A stretch of 64,000 nucleotides of DNA from Rheinheimera tangshanensis (GTDB taxonomy: Bacteria > Pseudomonadota > Gammaproteobacteria > Enterobacterales > Alteromonadaceae): the NCBI RefSeq assembly GCF_014645135.1, contig NZ_BMLH01000005.1:199906-263905 (forward strand), read 5' to 3'. Of this stretch, positions 17,236 to 26,128 are shown piece after piece; positions within the stretch are counted from its first letter, which is position 1; each line of letters starts with the position of its first letter. The notes under the pieces are model-generated. The model ran no database searches, was not told the DNA's origin, and was given only the letters and a program-made list of their open reading frames with translations. The translations under genes and the position numbers were made by a program.

Positions 17236-17666
17236 GTAACGCCTACTCTTCTATCCTCACTTTGTTAAATGAGCAAGAGCAGCAGCTGGATGTGCTGCTT
17301 TTGTTGCTTCACAAGGAACTGGACGCCATCCAGAGCCGTGATGTTGAAGCATTAAAAACTAACACCGACGAAAAAATCCACATTCTTGACTTAGTTCAGG
17401 CCACTGACGAGCAATTAACAGCATCGCCTGAGCTTGACGCAGCTAAACAACAGGACTGGTTTAAAGAGCAGTTGCAACGTCTTGAAGAGAAACTGGCTCA
17501 ATGTAAATTCCAAAATCAGGTCAACAGTCAAAGCGTCGAGCAAAGCCAACTGGTGATAGAACGCTTTAAAACTGAGCTGTTGCAAAGCCGTGGTCGGGCT
17601 GGTTTAACCTATACCAATAAAGGCAAAGCAGCTCAGGTTGATAAAGGGCCAGGCATTAAAGCCTAA
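17232..17666 (+). CDS. flgN: flagellar export chaperone FlgN
   Basis: FlgN is the cytoplasmic chaperone that delivers FlgK and FlgL to the flagellar export apparatus. The 144-residue protein is almost fully alpha-helical and rich in Gln, Glu and Leu (LNEQEQQLDVLLLLLHKELDAIQSRDVEALKTN, then EEKLAQCKFQNQVNSQSVEQSQLVIERF). It ends with the LTYTNKGKA segment seen in FlgN relatives. Its ATG overlaps the flgM stop, so it is translationally coupled. A bidirectional terminator follows. Confidence 0.92.
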   Translation: MSNAYSSILTLLNEQEQQLDVLLLLLHKELDAIQSRDVEALKTNTDEKIHILDLVQATDEQLTASPELDAAKQQDWFKEQLQRLEEKLAQCKFQNQVNSQSVEQSQLVIERFKTELLQSRGRAGLTYTNKGKAAQVDKGPGIKA

Positions 17667-17680
17667 GCTCCTTATCCAAC

Positions 17681-17708
17681 AAAAAAACCGTCTGATGACG
17701 GTTTTTTT
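17681..17708 (+). terminator. bidirectional terminator between flgN and flgP
   Basis: ACCGTC-TGAT-GACGGT with seven A on the left and seven T on the right. It lies 14 bases after flgN and 21 bases after the convergent flgP, so it serves both. Confidence 0.92.
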
Positions 17709-17729
17709 GTGCACTGATGTAAGAAGTGT

Positions 17730-18185
17730 TTAGTAATACTTCACATTTTTTATCCGACGGGCCGGTTGGCTATTTAAATACAAATCATAGACTTGCTTAA
17801 AATCCAGCTCCAGCTCTGTCGCATATACATCACCGACAGGATAAGTTTTCACTACGCGGGCACCACGAATAATGCCACTGACGGATGAGGTCAACTGATC
17901 ATTTCCAACCATCATTTGTTGCATATTGGCTTTAGCGTCAATTCTTTGGCCATAGACCTGTTCGGCCAGTTCTCTGTACGCTTCCAGTTTCGAAGCTTTC
18001 ATCGCCATCAGCATACGTTCCTGCTCAGTGGCACCTGGCTGCTGACTCAAAGGAGCATAGCCAACAGCTTTTAAAATAGGAAAACGCTGGGGCTCTACAG
18101 TTTCCCACTCCACGTGGCGATCCGCGACCAGACTGCAACCAGGTAACAAGGTTAGCAATAAGGCGCTGATGGTCAGTTTGTTCAT
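17730..18185 (-). CDS. flgP: flagellar outer-membrane lipoprotein FlgP
   Basis: FlgP is an LPP20-family lipoprotein needed for the outer-membrane disk and motility in Vibrio and Campylobacter. The 151-residue product has a lipoprotein signal (KLTISALLLTLLPGCSL). Its LPP20-like core runs AMKASKLEAYRELAEQVYGQRIDAKANMQQMM, then SGIIRGARVVKTYPVGDVYATELELDFKQVYDLY. It is divergent from flgT, with which FlgP works at the outer membrane in Vibrio, and has its own sigma-54 promoter. Confidence 0.9.
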   Translation of the reverse strand: MNKLTISALLLTLLPGCSLVADRHVEWETVEPQRFPILKAVGYAPLSQQPGATEQERMLMAMKASKLEAYRELAEQVYGQRIDAKANMQQMMVGNDQLTSSVSGIIRGARVVKTYPVGDVYATELELDFKQVYDLYLNSQPARRIKNVKYY

Positions 18186-18232
18186 AATGGCGTGCCTCTG
18201 CCCTTTTCTGCATCAATTCATTGTGGTAAACG

Positions 18233-18250
18233 ATGCACAATTCATGCCTC
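18233..18250 (-). promoter_or_regulatory. sigma-54 promoter of flgP
   Basis: On the minus strand AGGCATGAATTGTGCAT: GG-N10-GC with GGCA intact and GTGC in place of TTGC. It would start transcription about 40 bases before flgP, and lies back-to-back with the flgT promoter. Confidence 0.65.
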
Positions 18251-18288
18251 TTCTACATTATTCTTGTTTTTGCCTCAGGCTCTGCATT

Positions 18289-18306
18289 CAGGCATAGCTT
18301 TTGCTA
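18289..18306 (+). promoter_or_regulatory. sigma-54 promoter of flgT
   Basis: CAGGCATAGCTTTTGCTA: GG-N10-GC with GGCA and TTGCT both intact. It would start transcription about 25 bases before flgT. Confidence 0.75.
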
Positions 18307-18339
18307 CTGTAGTCTTAATTCTATTAATGAGGGTTCGTT

Positions 18340-19503
18340 ATGCGTCTAACCGGGTTTCGCATATCACTGCTGGCTTGGCCACTGCTTTGCAGCTACGCCA
18401 ACGCGGATTGGTATGAGGCCACAGGCCAGGCTGTACTGCGTGCTGGCGACATGACGTCAGCCAGAGCTGCAGCTACAGAAGATGCGGTACGTAAAGCCTT
18501 GTTGTATTCAGGGGCTTCAATCCGCACAGTACAACAGGTCACCGACGGTTTATTGACTCAGGAGTCGATGTTTTTACAAACTCAGGGCGAAGTACACAAT
18601 GTACAAATCGTCTCTGAGACCGAAGAAAATGGCTACGTCAACGTCACCATCAGAGCGGATATTTACCCAGATCAAAATCAATGCGCCAATCTGCAATTAA
18701 AAAAAGAGCTGTTGATCAGCCCATTTTTTATCGAAAACAGAGAGCAGGCTATTGTAGGACAACTGTACGAACTGGATGAAGCGAGCACTAGTTTGTTTAT
18801 TCAAAAACTGGAAGAGTCTTCAGGCTCGAGTCTGATCAAGTTACTGCCCCAATCCATCCGGCAACCAGAGCTGAGTTATGCCGATCGTGGTGCTTTACAG
18901 CGTAATTACGGTGGTCGCTATTTACTCAAAGCCAGCCTTGGAGATGTCTCGCTGGGTGAGCGAGTCGGTACCAATTGGTCGTTTTGGTCCGATCAGGACA
19001 GAGAACGTTTTTATCAGCTGCAACTGGAGCTCACTGATATTCAGGAGCAGAAAGTGTTGTTCAGCCAAAAATACCAAACCTCTGCGGTCTGGGGGTTTAA
19101 CAGCACGACAGTGATCAGCCCCAAAACCCAACGTTTCTGGCAAACCGACTATGGTAAGTCGATAGAGCGAGTACTCAATGCCGCGGCTCAGGATGTAGAG
19201 GAAGCATTGCGCTGTGAAACTATACTGGCGGATATTACCCTGGTACAACAACACAAAGTGCTGCTCAATCTTGGCAGTCGACAAGGTTTAAAACTGGGGG
19301 ATGAGCTGACTATTTTGTTCCGTCGCCAGCATAAAGATAGTTTTGGCCAGCTACAGGATCAACTGACCGTCAGTGAGCTAAAAGTTAAAATCACTGAACT
19401 GAACCACAAGAATGCCTGGGCTGAAAGCATCAATATGGATTTACTGGCTAATGTCCAGGTGGGTGACGCAGCTACATTGATCACGAACAAAGAACAGCCT
19501 TGA
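18340..19503 (+). CDS. flgT: flagellar H-ring protein FlgT
   Basis: FlgT forms the H ring around the basal body and holds the stator components MotX/MotY and the T ring in Vibrio polar flagella. The 387-residue protein has a signal peptide (LLAWPLLCSYANA). The mature start WYEATGQAVLRAGDMTSARAAATEDAVRKALLYSGASI is typical of the FlgT N-terminal domain. The middle (about 120-270) and the C-terminal domain (HKVLLNLGSRQGLKLGDELTILFRR near 305) follow the three-domain FlgT layout. It is divergent from flgP. Confidence 0.9.
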   Translation: MRLTGFRISLLAWPLLCSYANADWYEATGQAVLRAGDMTSARAAATEDAVRKALLYSGASIRTVQQVTDGLLTQESMFLQTQGEVHNVQIVSETEENGYVNVTIRADIYPDQNQCANLQLKKELLISPFFIENREQAIVGQLYELDEASTSLFIQKLEESSGSSLIKLLPQSIRQPELSYADRGALQRNYGGRYLLKASLGDVSLGERVGTNWSFWSDQDRERFYQLQLELTDIQEQKVLFSQKYQTSAVWGFNSTTVISPKTQRFWQTDYGKSIERVLNAAAQDVEEALRCETILADITLVQQHKVLLNLGSRQGLKLGDELTILFRRQHKDSFGQLQDQLTVSELKVKITELNHKNAWAESINMDLLANVQVGDAATLITNKEQP

Positions 19504-19601
19504 TAAAACCAAAGCCTCTGAATTGCTCAATAAAGAACCTGTTGATTCAACTAGAGTTCACAGAAATCATCAGCTGTGCTAGTTTAAGGCCTTCTGAAAT
19601 C

Positions 19602-19676
19602 CGCCCTATAGTTAAATGGATATAACGGCCCCCTCCTAAGGGGCAGTTACAGGTTCGATTCCTGTTGGGGCGGCCA
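19602..19676 (+). tRNA. tRNA-Arg (anticodon CCT)
   Basis: The 75-base sequence folds into a full cloverleaf: acceptor CGCCCTA / TGGGGCG, D arm GTTA-AATGGATA-TAAC, anticodon stem GCCCC / GGGGC with loop CTCCTAA, T arm ACAGG-TTCGATT-CCTGT. The 3' CCA is encoded. It is closely similar to Escherichia coli tRNA-Arg(CCU) and would decode AGG. The first base pair is C-G rather than the usual G-C. It stands alone between flgT and the flgO-type operon. No integrase or attachment repeat is visible beside it. Confidence 0.95.
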
Positions 19677-19721
19677 TTTTCCTGCTGATATTCTCTTTCG
19701 CGTTTCCCAACTAAACAGGAC

Positions 19722-20633
19722 TTAAAGTTGCTGTAAGACCAGAGCAGGGATCAGAGTGCTCGCTGAACTTATCACGACATTATCTCTGGTTGACACGACC
19801 CTACTGGTAATTTGTAAACCACGGCGCGTTGGCGTCATAGTGCCCGTCAATACGTAGTCCATTCCCTGCGGATTTCTGAGCTTTGAGGTACTGCGGGATA
19901 AAGACAAATCGCCTGTTGGTCCCACAGTAATATGTTTGGTGAGCTTGTATTCAATCACTGCAGCGCCATAGCCTGGCAATACTGTGCTGAGCTCTTCAGC
20001 CAGTTGGTTCCCGATAGCGCTGGTTTGCTCGAGCTGGGAATCAAAAAGTACAAAACTCGCAACTCCAACCTTCACTCCATGTAATTGTTGGTTTCCAGCC
20101 AGTTTAAAGGCAAGCTGAGCCACATAATCGCTCAAAGATTTGCGACTTTGCTGAAACATAGCTGCGGATTGATACAGCTGTGGTTCAGTGCCTGCAGCGG
20201 CCAATTCAGATGGCAAGGTTCTGCGGCTCATTTGTTTTATCGCCAAACCAGGAATAGGTTGGCCATTGTTAACTGCTGCACTGTCCAGTTGCGAGCTGCG
20301 CTCCATACCCATAGCAGGCTCTGCTTCCTGATAAGGTTGAGTTAAACCAAACCATTCGGTATCTCTGTTCTGTGTCGTTGCGCCCAGAGTTTGCGACGAT
20401 TCGGAGGACGAACTGGAATCACATCGGCAAAGCTCACCGGATGCACTGGCCACAACAGAGGACTCGACAGAACCGCTATCAGAGACCTGATGGGTGTCCG
20501 TGGTATCAGACTGGCTGGCTGTTGCTTCTGAGTGTTGGGCAGATGAGGTCGCGCAACCGGATAACACCAAGGCTACAGCTATCAGCAAGGCTTTAGCTGA
20601 TGCGGCGGTCATAGCTGAATTCAATGAGTTCAT
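19722..20633 (-). CDS. FlgO-family lipoprotein, third in tandem, with a long low-complexity linker
   Basis: The 303-residue lipoprotein (signal KALLIAVALVLSGC) has a Ser/Thr/Glu/Gln-rich linker (about 30-100) with a short serine run. A C-terminal FlgO domain follows: VKVGVASFVLFDSQLEQTSAIGNQLAEEL, then HITVGPTGDLSLSRS and MDYVLTGTMTPTRRGLQITSRVV. FlgO is an outer-membrane flagellar protein in Vibrio. The chosen ATG is 22 bases after the previous paralogue's stop. An upstream ATG would overlap that gene and spoil the signal peptide. The linker could span from the outer membrane toward the basal body; that is inference. Confidence 0.8.
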   Translation of the reverse strand: MNSLNSAMTAASAKALLIAVALVLSGCATSSAQHSEATASQSDTTDTHQVSDSGSVESSVVASASGELCRCDSSSSSESSQTLGATTQNRDTEWFGLTQPYQEAEPAMGMERSSQLDSAAVNNGQPIPGLAIKQMSRRTLPSELAAAGTEPQLYQSAAMFQQSRKSLSDYVAQLAFKLAGNQQLHGVKVGVASFVLFDSQLEQTSAIGNQLAEELSTVLPGYGAAVIEYKLTKHITVGPTGDLSLSRSTSKLRNPQGMDYVLTGTMTPTRRGLQITSRVVSTRDNVVISSASTLIPALVLQQL

Positions 20634-20655
20634 AAAAAGATCCAGTGTCAAGGTA

Positions 20656-21402
20656 CTAGGGAGTTTCAGCGGCTTTGAGCTGTAGCAGAGGTGCACTCTG
20701 AGTCGCTTTTAAGGCCTGAACCACATTTTGTGGAATAAAGGTCTGAGCCGTTGCCAATACTTTTTTATCATTCACATTGATCATACGGGCATTGACCAAT
20801 ACACCGTTCTGATGACGAACCAGAGTGCCACCCAACACCACACTGATGGGGTATTGTTGGGTCAGTTCCAGAAAGTCACGGCTAAAGGTAAAATCACCTG
20901 TGGGTGTAACCCGGATATAATCTGTGGTTTTAAAATCTGTCACCGCAATACCAAACTGAGTCGCTTCGTGCATAAAAGCTTCAGACAGCTGATTGCCTAA
21001 TAAATCGCCTTGCTGATAATCGCCATCCAAATAAACAAAACTAGTGACTCCAAGGCTAAAGGTGGTACTTAACACTTCAAGATTGGCCGCTAAATCGTGC
21101 ATCATACTTTGTACATAGTGATTCACGGTCACAGCAGGTTCAGGTTTGTAACTGGTTGGATTCATCCCCGCCATACGGGCGTGTTGTGCCGTCGCGCTGT
21201 CATATTGATTAACAAACAGCTGATCAGGCTCAACAACAGCATCATCTTTGCTGTAAGTCACCCGGCCTTGTTGCAGTTCAACTTTATTGGCGGGCACAAC
21301 AGGTTTTCCTTGCGGATCAGTATCAATCAAAGGCGCACAACCAGAAACAGCAACTGTAGCCGTCATGCCACATAAAAGAATAAGCTGGCGAAATGTAGTC
21401 AT
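20656..21402 (-). CDS. FlgO-family lipoprotein, second in tandem
   Basis: The 248-residue lipoprotein (signal LILLCGMTATVAVSGC) has a FlgO domain in its C-terminal two thirds: YVQSMMHDLAANLEVLSTTFSLGVTSFVYLDG, LGNQLSEAFMHEATQFGIAVTDFKTTDYIRVTPTGDFTFSRD and VLGGTLVRHQNGVLVNARMINV. The motif order is the same as in its two neighbours, so the three are paralogues. It lies four bases after the first paralogue's stop, so they are one operon. Confidence 0.82.
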   Translation of the reverse strand: MTTFRQLILLCGMTATVAVSGCAPLIDTDPQGKPVVPANKVELQQGRVTYSKDDAVVEPDQLFVNQYDSATAQHARMAGMNPTSYKPEPAVTVNHYVQSMMHDLAANLEVLSTTFSLGVTSFVYLDGDYQQGDLLGNQLSEAFMHEATQFGIAVTDFKTTDYIRVTPTGDFTFSRDFLELTQQYPISVVLGGTLVRHQNGVLVNARMINVNDKKVLATAQTFIPQNVVQALKATQSAPLLQLKAAETP

Positions 21403-21405
21403 AAA

Positions 21406-22002
21406 TTAAGACTCCGAATTGCGATACAACTTATTATGGCGCAATTGCAACTGCTCGTTGGGCCATAACACGGCGACAGGAATAACACTGGATGCAGCAG
21501 CGAGTACGCGCTGACTTTTCAGGTCAATTAATTTGGCATTGACTGTGATATGAACTTCGCCTTCCGTCAAAGTGCCGGTAATTACATAACGCGCTTGCTG
21601 ATCCTGCGCCAGCTGACTGACGTCACGACCTAAGGTATTTTCAAAACCAGGATGTACCAGTACAGCGTCGTTTAAACGGATCTCACTGACTTGATAGCCC
21701 AACTGAGTCGCGACAGTCTGCATACTTTCTTGCAGCTGCAAAGACGCATTGTAGCTGGAATGACGACTAGTATCCGGCGCCATCAGTTGCACGTCAGCAA
21801 AAGTAGTGACGGCAATAGCGCCGGATTCCAGAGGCTGGAGTTGATAAAAAAGTTGATCTGCTAAACGCTCAGTGTAATACAACAGAGGCGGATGCTGATC
21901 TTTCTGTGATAGTTCCGCCGGCTCGGCAACTTCTTGCCCTTGCGGCAAAAAACTGCAGCTGCATAACAGCAGAACTGTAATTACTAATCCGACTATCCGC
22001 AC
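21406..22002 (-). CDS. flgO: FlgO-family lipoprotein, first in tandem, closest in size to Vibrio FlgO
   Basis: The 198-residue lipoprotein (signal GLVITVLLLCSC, lipobox CSC) carries the FlgO domain: YYTERLADQLFYQL, AIAVTTFADVQL, LGYQVSEIRLNDAVLVHP and ARYVITGTLTEGEVHITVNAKLIDL. Vibrio FlgO is a similarly small outer-membrane protein encoded beside flgP and needed for normal motility. The start is GTG after a G-rich ribosome site. It leads a three-gene operon under a strong sigma-54 promoter. Confidence 0.8.
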   Translation of the reverse strand: MRIVGLVITVLLLCSCSFLPQGQEVAEPAELSQKDQHPPLLYYTERLADQLFYQLQPLESGAIAVTTFADVQLMAPDTSRHSSYNASLQLQESMQTVATQLGYQVSEIRLNDAVLVHPGFENTLGRDVSQLAQDQQARYVITGTLTEGEVHITVNAKLIDLKSQRVLAAASSVIPVAVLWPNEQLQLRHNKLYRNSES

Positions 22003-22048
22003 TCTGGCCCCCGGTGTAGCTGTCGATTGTTGGTCTCTGTCTGATACA

Positions 22049-22066
22049 CAGCAAAATTAGTGCCAT
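22049..22066 (-). promoter_or_regulatory. sigma-54 promoter of the flgO-type operon
   Basis: On the minus strand ATGGCACTAATTTTGCTG: TGGCAC at -24 and TTGCT at -12 with GG-N10-GC, one of the best RpoN matches in the window. It would start transcription about 37 bases before the first flgO-type gene. Confidence 0.85.
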
Positions 22067-22116
22067 GAATCACGGACTTTTGCACAACGCTACACCGAGT
22101 GTTTTTAACAGCTATT

Positions 22117-22950
22117 TTAAATAGCTATAGGCGCTTTAATCGCAGGATGCGCCAAATAATTGACCAGCTCAAAATCGTCTATAGTAAAACCAAAAATATC
22201 TTTAATGGCAGGATTGAGTTTCATCTGTGGTAACGGATGTGGAGTACGGCTGAGCTGTTCATTCACCTGATCCAGGTGGTTGCTGTACAAATGCGCATCC
22301 CCAAAAGTATGCACAAAATCACCGGGTGTTAAATCACAGACTTGCGCTACCATCATGGTCAGCAACGCGTAGCTTGCGATATTAAAAGGCACGCCCAGAA
22401 AAATATCAGCGCTGCGCTGATACAACTGGCAGGATAATTTGCCATCGTGCACATAAAACTGAAATAAAGTATGGCAAGGAGGCAAGGCCTGTTTGCCCAT
22501 AGCCGCATTGTCTTTTGGGCTGAACTTTGTATCTGGTAATACTGCAGGATTCCAGCCACTGACAATTAATCGGCGTGAATCCGGATTCGTTTTAATGTCA
22601 TGAATCAGTTGGCTGATTTGGTCAATCACCCGACCATCCGGTGTTTGCCAGCTGCGCCACTGTGCACCATAAACAGGGCCCAAATCGCCCTGCTCTGTCG
22701 CCCATTCATCCCAAATCGTTACTTTATTATCTTTCAGATACTGAATGTTGGTGTCGCCTTTAAGGAACCATAGCAACTCATGAATAATGGACCGCAGATG
22801 ACACTTTTTGGTGGTCACCAACGGAAAGCCCTGACTTAAATCAAAACGCATCTGATAACCAAACACGCTGATAGTGCCAGTGCCAGTACGGTCTGATTTT
22901 TTATGGCCATGTTCCAGCACATGGCGCATTAAGTCTAAATACTGCTTCAT
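22117..22950 (-). CDS. thyA: thymidylate synthase
   Basis: ThyA methylates dUMP to dTMP using 5,10-methylenetetrahydrofolate. The 277-residue protein has [20 protein letters not shown] near the N-terminus, the active-site Cys in [12 protein letters not shown] near residue 160, and [16 protein letters not shown]. The C-terminus is [12 protein letters not shown], as in ThyA. It is slightly longer than the Escherichia coli enzyme (264). Its ATG overlaps the lgt stop by four bases; this lgt-thyA pair is common in gammaproteobacteria. Confidence 0.97.
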   Translation of the reverse strand: MKQYLDLMRHVLEHGHKKSDRTGTGTISVFGYQMRFDLSQGFPLVTTKKCHLRSIIHELLWFLKGDTNIQYLKDNKVTIWDEWATEQGDLGPVYGAQWRSWQTPDGRVIDQISQLIHDIKTNPDSRRLIVSGWNPAVLPDTKFSPKDNAAMGKQALPPCHTLFQFYVHDGKLSCQLYQRSADIFLGVPFNIASYALLTMMVAQVCDLTPGDFVHTFGDAHLYSNHLDQVNEQLSRTPHPLPQMKLNPAIKDIFGFTIDDFELVNYLAHPAIKAPIAI

Positions 22951-23762
22951 GCCTTGCTCTCTTTAGCTGAAATTTTATTCTGACGGCTATAGCCCCAGAT
23001 AATAAGGCCTGAACCAGCAATAATCATTGGAATACAGAGCCACTGCCCCATCGACATACCCAGCGACAACAAGCCTAAATGCGCATCCGGCTCGCGGAAG
23101 AATTCGATAATAAAACGCGCTGTCCCATAGCCAAGCAAGAATAAACCCGCGACGTTACCGGCTGGTGGATTTTTGCGTTTGTACCATTGCAGCAAAATAA
23201 ACAGGATGATGCCTTCAGCCAACAGCTCATACAGCTGAGACGGATGGCGTGGCAACATACCCGCATTAGGGAACAATACCGCCCATGGCACGTCTGTCGT
23301 GCGCCCCCATAATTCGCCGTTGATAAAGTTACCCAAACGACCAAAAGCTAAACCTAAAGGCAGCAGCGGCACAACAAAATCGCCCAGTTCCAGATAGCGC
23401 TTTTTATTGCGCCAGGCAAACCAGGCCATAGCGGCCATCACACCTAACACACCACCATGGAAGGACATGCCGCCTTCCCAGGTACGGAATAAATACAGTG
23501 GGTCGGCAATAAAGTTACTGAAACTGTAAAACAGTACATAACCCACCCGACCACCAACAATGACGCCTAAAAAGCCGAAAAACAGCAAGTCACTGACCTG
23601 ATCGCGGGTCCAACCTGAACCTGGTTTATCGGCTTGCCGGTTCGCCAGCCAGTTCGCCAGTAAAAAAGCAATCACATACATAAGACCATACCAGCGCACG
23701 GCCACTGGCCCTATGCTGAAGATCACCGGGTCAATTTGCGGGAATAAGAAATAAGAATCCAC
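22947..23762 (-). CDS. lgt: phosphatidylglycerol-prolipoprotein diacylglyceryl transferase
   Basis: Lgt adds diacylglycerol to the lipobox cysteine of prolipoproteins in the inner membrane. From the GTG start it is 271 residues with about seven membrane segments. The signature [20 protein letters not shown] lies near residue 140, and [12 protein letters not shown] follows. I chose GTG (protein start [17 protein letters not shown]) because AGGA lies eight bases before it and the sequence aligns with the normal Lgt N-terminus. An ATG at 23816 would add 18 unrelated residues. It is translationally coupled to thyA. Confidence 0.95.
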   Translation of the reverse strand: MDSYFLFPQIDPVIFSIGPVAVRWYGLMYVIAFLLANWLANRQADKPGSGWTRDQVSDLLFFGFLGVIVGGRVGYVLFYSFSNFIADPLYLFRTWEGGMSFHGGVLGVMAAMAWFAWRNKKRYLELGDFVVPLLPLGLAFGRLGNFINGELWGRTTDVPWAVLFPNAGMLPRHPSQLYELLAEGIILFILLQWYKRKNPPAGNVAGLFLLGYGTARFIIEFFREPDAHLGLLSLGMSMGQWLCIPMIIAGSGLIIWGYSRQNKISAKESKA

Positions 23763-23858
23763 TATGAAAAGTCCTGTTCTAATCAATAAATCAGTAGTGC
23801 ATCCACCCGGATGCACTCATCTTGATAAGGTCAAACATTGTAACAGCCCTTGGTCCTT

Positions 23859-26126
23859 TTAGGCACGCAATTGGTTCAACAGCTGTTTTTGATCAAGGAA
23901 TCGCTGTACGTGCAGACGAACTTGTTTTGGTGACTGACACGCCAGAATTTCTGGCAGCAGTAAGTGCAGCTCTGACATATTCACTCTGCGTAATAACCAT
24001 TTAATTTTTGCCAGGTTACTGCTGTTCATACTGAATTTGTCATAACCCATAGCTGCTAAAATCAGCACACCAGCAGGTTCACCTGCCAACTCACCACAAA
24101 TACTCATAGGCAACTGTAAACCCTGAGCCTGTAATGACATTTGATGCAAAGCACGCAGTACCGCAGGATGCATCGCATCATACAAACCCGCGACTCGTGG
24201 GTTGTTTCTGTCTACCGCCAATAAATACTGAGTTAAATCGTTGGTGCCGACAGAGCAGAAATCAATTTTACGTGCAAGTTCAGGCAACTGATACATGATA
24301 GACGGCACTTCAATCATCACGCCGACTTTAGCTTTCGGCAGCTGCACTTCTGTGCCTGCTAATTCATCCGTCAACTCGAAAGTTGCTTGTTTAATCAAGC
24401 GTAGCGATTCATCCACTTCAGCCAAATCAGAAATCATCGGCAACAGAATATGTAAGTTGCCCTGGCCTATATTGGCTTTGAGCATGGCGCGGATTTGAAC
24501 CAGGAATATTTCAGGGTGATCCAAAGTTAATCGAATACCACGCCAGCCTAAAAAGGGGTTTTCTTCAATAATGCTGAAATACGGCAGAGCTTTATCACCG
24601 CCAACATCTAAAGTGCGCATCACCACGGCTTTGGTGGGGTGAGAAGCCAGCACTTTTTTATAAAGTTCGATTTGCTCCGCTTCGGTCGGGAAACGGTTGC
24701 GCATAATAAAAGGGAATTCAGTACGGTATAAACCAATACCATCTGTATAAGACGGCTGAGCACTCTCAAGCTCTATCGCCAGACCAGCATTGATCATTAA
24801 GCTAAAAGGTGCACCACAAGCGCTCTGGGCGTTTAAATGCATCTCAGACTGATAACGGGCGCTGAGCTGCGCATCTTCACTGATCAAGGCCTGGTATTCA
24901 GCCACTATGGCCTCAGCAGGACCTACTAAAATTTGACCACGGTAGCCATCGACAATTAAACGCTGACTTTGCCAGTGGAATAGTGGCAGCTCGTCCAGCC
25001 CCATCACAGCAGGAATACCCAGAGCACGGGCCATAATAGCGGCGTGTGAGTTGACAGAGCCTTTGAGCGACACTATCGCGACAAGCTGAGCACGAGGGAT
25101 TTCTGCCAGCATAGTGGCGGTGACATTATCGGCCACTAACACAACTTTTTCCGGCAATTTATGATGGCGCTGTTCAGTATCAAGCAAATGATTCAGCACC
25201 CTCTGGCCTAAGTCCCTGATATCAGTACCGCGCTCGCGAAGATAGGGATCGTCCATATCGTCAAACTGGCGGGCAAACTTTTCAACCACACGTTTCAGTG
25301 CGCTTTTAGCACACCAGCCTTCGTGGATTTGTTTTTCAATTTCGCTACCCAGACTGGCTGCGTCCAACAACTGATGATAAACATCAAAAATAGCCAAAGC
25401 GTCTGCTGGCAAATGCCCGGCCATGCGCTCGGCTAATCGATTAAATTCTGCTTTGGTGATTTTGACGGCTTTGTAAAAGCGCGACAGCTCTTTCTCCGGA
25501 TCATCGACCTTTTTCAGTGATATCGCATCGAAGTCACTGGAGGGCTCCAGCACAAAACCTTCGCCAATGGCTATGCCAGGAGCACCTGGTAAGCCCTGCA
25601 GCTGTCCTGTACTTTTTTGTTGTTTCGAATTCTGACTGGCAACCTGGCGCATCTCGGCGTTGACTAACACAGAGGCCAGCTGGACTCCGAGAGTAACCAA
25701 AAAAGATTCTTCATCTTCACTGAACACCCGTGATTCACCCTGCTGTATGGTTAAGACGCCAAGCACTTTGCGATGATGAATAATAGGGCAGCCTAAAAAA
25801 GCCGAAAAACGATCTTCACTGACTTCAGGGGTGACTTTAAAACGCGGGTGCAGATGGGCTTGCGCCAGGTTAATCGGCTCTTCACGCTGACCAACCCAGC
25901 CAATTAATCCCTCGGAGAAACCTATCGCAATGTGGCCAACAGCTTCAGGATTTAAACCGTCTGTGGCCATTAGCATAAAATGCTGCTGTTCATAGTCGGC
26001 TAAATAAACAGAACAACACTCTGTTTTCAGAGCATTTTTTACGTTCGAAACTAAGCCAGCCAATGCGTTATTCAGTACCGGCTCTTGCGCCACATCCTGC
26101 ACTATGCGCCTTAACTGGCTCAGCAT
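23859..26126 (-). CDS. ptsP: PEP-protein phosphotransferase PtsP (enzyme I-Ntr)
   Basis: PtsP starts the nitrogen-related phosphotransferase chain by moving phosphate from PEP to NPr. The 755-residue protein has an N-terminal GAF domain (about 15-160; SVYLADYEQQHFMLMATDGLNP, LGVLTIQQGESRVFSEDEESFL). The enzyme I part begins at GLPGAPGIAIGEGFVL near 177. The phospho-His lies in GSVNSHAAIMARALGIPAV (about residue 361). The PEP-binding TIM barrel includes LYRTEFPFIMRNRFPTEAEQ, MRTLDVGGDKALPYF and [10 protein letters not shown]. It starts two bases after rppH, a standard gammaproteobacterial pair. Confidence 0.97.
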   Translation of the reverse strand: MLSQLRRIVQDVAQEPVLNNALAGLVSNVKNALKTECCSVYLADYEQQHFMLMATDGLNPEAVGHIAIGFSEGLIGWVGQREEPINLAQAHLHPRFKVTPEVSEDRFSAFLGCPIIHHRKVLGVLTIQQGESRVFSEDEESFLVTLGVQLASVLVNAEMRQVASQNSKQQKSTGQLQGLPGAPGIAIGEGFVLEPSSDFDAISLKKVDDPEKELSRFYKAVKITKAEFNRLAERMAGHLPADALAIFDVYHQLLDAASLGSEIEKQIHEGWCAKSALKRVVEKFARQFDDMDDPYLRERGTDIRDLGQRVLNHLLDTEQRHHKLPEKVVLVADNVTATMLAEIPRAQLVAIVSLKGSVNSHAAIMARALGIPAVMGLDELPLFHWQSQRLIVDGYRGQILVGPAEAIVAEYQALISEDAQLSARYQSEMHLNAQSACGAPFSLMINAGLAIELESAQPSYTDGIGLYRTEFPFIMRNRFPTEAEQIELYKKVLASHPTKAVVMRTLDVGGDKALPYFSIIEENPFLGWRGIRLTLDHPEIFLVQIRAMLKANIGQGNLHILLPMISDLAEVDESLRLIKQATFELTDELAGTEVQLPKAKVGVMIEVPSIMYQLPELARKIDFCSVGTNDLTQYLLAVDRNNPRVAGLYDAMHPAVLRALHQMSLQAQGLQLPMSICGELAGEPAGVLILAAMGYDKFSMNSSNLAKIKWLLRRVNMSELHLLLPEILACQSPKQVRLHVQRFLDQKQLLNQLRA

Positions 26127-26128
26127 TC

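Noticed and set aside
19602-19676. tRNA-Arg as the attachment site of an integrated element.
   Set aside because: No integrase, direct repeat of the tRNA 3' end or foreign gene block is seen beside it.
23763-23816. The ATG at 23816 as the lgt start.
   Set aside because: It adds 18 residues unlike Lgt; the GTG at 23762 has AGGA eight bases upstream and the family N-terminus.
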